This document shows, piece by piece, positions 62,826-64,000 of a DNA stretch of 64,000 nt; the stretch's first letter is position 1, and each line of letters begins with the position of its first letter. Both the position numbers and the translations under genes were made by a program. This DNA is from Loxodes magnus (lineage: Eukaryota; Ciliophora; Karyorelictea; Loxodida; Loxodidae): the NCBI GenBank assembly GCA_946699065.1, contig CAMPDV010001751.1, forward strand, positions 1 to 64,000. The letters run 5' to 3'. The notes under the pieces were generated by a model that saw nothing but the letters and a program-made list of their open reading frames with translations, searched no databases and was not told the origin of the DNA.

Positions 62826-63056
62826 ATGCTAAAACCATATTTATATATAAGATACTTAGTAACAAGTACAGTTATTTTACATCAATATTATCAATTCATA
62901 TCAATCATCTTCACTCTAATCATCTTATACTCCTATCCCAAAAAATCCTTTAAGTATCTAATTACATTATTTAATCAATCAGACTTACCTTATAACCACT
63001 ATTATTATAAAATTTCAACTATTATATACCTCAATTGCCATACAATGCCAGATTAA
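62826..63056 (+). CDS. 76-codon ORF in right arm, unknown
   Basis: Right-arm copy of the ORF at 38191-38421, with Ile where the left copy has Met near the end. Hydrophobic centre, no recognised family. Preservation of the frame in both arms may only reflect how recent the duplication is. Confidence 0.3.
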   Translation: MLKPYLYIRYLVTSTVILHQYYQFISIIFTLIILYSYPKKSFKYLITLFNQSDLPYNHYYYKISTIIYLNCHTMPD

Positions 63057-63327
63057 TGCAACTAAACCAACTTCACTTTTAGATTATTTATTCCTTTTAT
63101 TATAGATCTAAACCTTTACATCTTTTGAGGCCAACTTTCCTACCAAGCAACACAAAATCCTTATCTACCTTGCTCTTACTGCATTATATACTCCAAAGCA
63201 TCTGCAAAATTATTATGTAAATTAAAGCTTTCCTGACTAATATAAATCTAGTACAAAAAAGGTAGCAAAAGATTAAAAAATCTACTTTGTCTATTCTTAA
63301 ACGAGGAAAAATCTTAAAAATTAGGTA

Positions 63328-64000
63328 CTCATCAAACACACTTTAGAAAAAGAAAATTCTTCAGTAATTAAATGAGAAAGCAAGAGTAGTTCTTGAGGAA
63401 TCTATTAATTTACTTATAGTATAAATACTAAGATCTTAACCTTTGATACTGTTCTCTTTATGATTCAGAAGCTGAATTTAATTTTTCTTACACATGAAAC
63501 TATCGAGGAGGAAGATCTCTTGACTTTATTTGCTTCTAAAAATTGAGATCTTTATTATGGAAAAACTTTCTAAGCTTCAGCTTAATTTATCAATCTTTTA
63601 TGTTTGCAAGTATGCCAGAAAAATTTTATCTTACATTATTTAATAGCAGCTATCGATTATTAAGCTAAATTTCTACCTTTTAATATTTATCCAGGCAAAT
63701 TAGATCAACAGCAAATACACAATTAGTCAAAAATTTTTAAATCAGCAACATTAACAAGAATCATTCTTTTACAACTCTAGTAGTTAGCATTTTTCATTGC
63801 AAACTCAATAGCATTTCCTAAGTTTTGAACACTAAAAATTAACCTCAGAATGGCGTATTTTACACTTCCCTAATTTTTTATAAATCCTAACTAGATAAAT
63901 AAAGTAAGTGACGAATATTATAGAGTTATTTAAAGTTAAGTTTAAACTAATATTATAAATATTATAATAATAAGGGTACTAGTATCATTGCCTAAGATGT
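63328..64000 (+). other. right flank of palindrome with possible ORF
   Basis: Unique sequence that does not match the left flank of the palindrome. From about 63595 the plus strand reads NFILHYLIAAIDYQAKFLPF, NIYPGKLDQQQIHNQSKIF and LQLQQLAFFIANSIAFPKF, with one TGA as Trp, up to about 63880. It may be the end of a gene; no family recognised. Confidence 0.25.

Larger units (their letters stand above)
54485..63327 (-). repeat. right arm of giant inverted repeat
   Basis: An 8,843-bp copy of 37920-46787 in reverse orientation, separated from it by 7,697 bp of unique DNA. The inner end is at ggaaatataaataaat of the opposite strand and the outer end at 63327. The arms are nearly identical, so the duplication is recent or is kept uniform by gene conversion. 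Confidence 0.97.

Noticed and set aside
37920-63327. Palindrome as a Tlr/Maverick-type element or viral genome
   Set aside because: No integrase, DNA polymerase, packaging ATPase or capsid motifs were seen in arms or centre, and no target-site duplication at the ends; the contents are host-type genes and relics.

Overview
The window is about 78% A+T and looks like gene-poor nuclear DNA of a ciliate. Conserved proteins read through only if TAA and TAG mean Gln. An Hsp70 relic has TAA at both Gln of the conserved Gln-Arg-Gln motif. Many frames also need TGA as Trp. The clearest case is one reading frame of about 1,920 codons (52868 to about 47105, minus strand). It has no frameshift, hundreds of TAA/TAG codons and about 22 TGA codons, and one TGA sits at the Trp of a MORN repeat whose sister repeats use TGG. 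Such a code is known from karyorelict ciliates (NCBI table 27) and Condylostoma (table 28). Species, and germline versus somatic origin, cannot be told from the sequence. All reading was by hand. Because no codon is a reliable stop here, gene ends are approximate unless stated.

Layout. (1) 1-14.2 kb: one satellite of about 37-bp units with higher-order duplications. (2) 14.2-37.9 kb: a graveyard of degenerate genes and retroelement pieces. These are a gag-like CCHC ORF (15.5-17.0 kb), an opposing fragment with an APE-type endonuclease (17.3-19.3 kb), a membrane protein (20.8-21.4 kb), a hairpin-rich RNA-like region (21.8-22.7 kb), a protein-kinase pseudogene (24.4-25.8 kb), a second CCHC ORF (29.15-29.87 kb) and a relic of a ciliate-expanded membrane-protein family (33.3-35.1 kb), with several unassigned ORFs between. 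(3) 37,920-63,327: a near-perfect palindrome with arms of about 8.85 kb around a unique 7.7-kb centre. (4) 63.3-64.0 kb: flank with one possible ORF.

The palindrome centre carries the best gene of the window, an apparently intact coiled-coil/protein-kinase/MORN protein. Each arm carries, mirrored, a decayed Hsp70 gene, a decayed long coiled-coil gene and a small ORF of 121 codons. The sampled lesions are the same in both arms, so the decay predates the inverted duplication (or gene conversion has kept the arms alike).

No pathway or operon links these genes. The main points are the genetic code, the palindrome, the satellite and the structured-RNA candidate.
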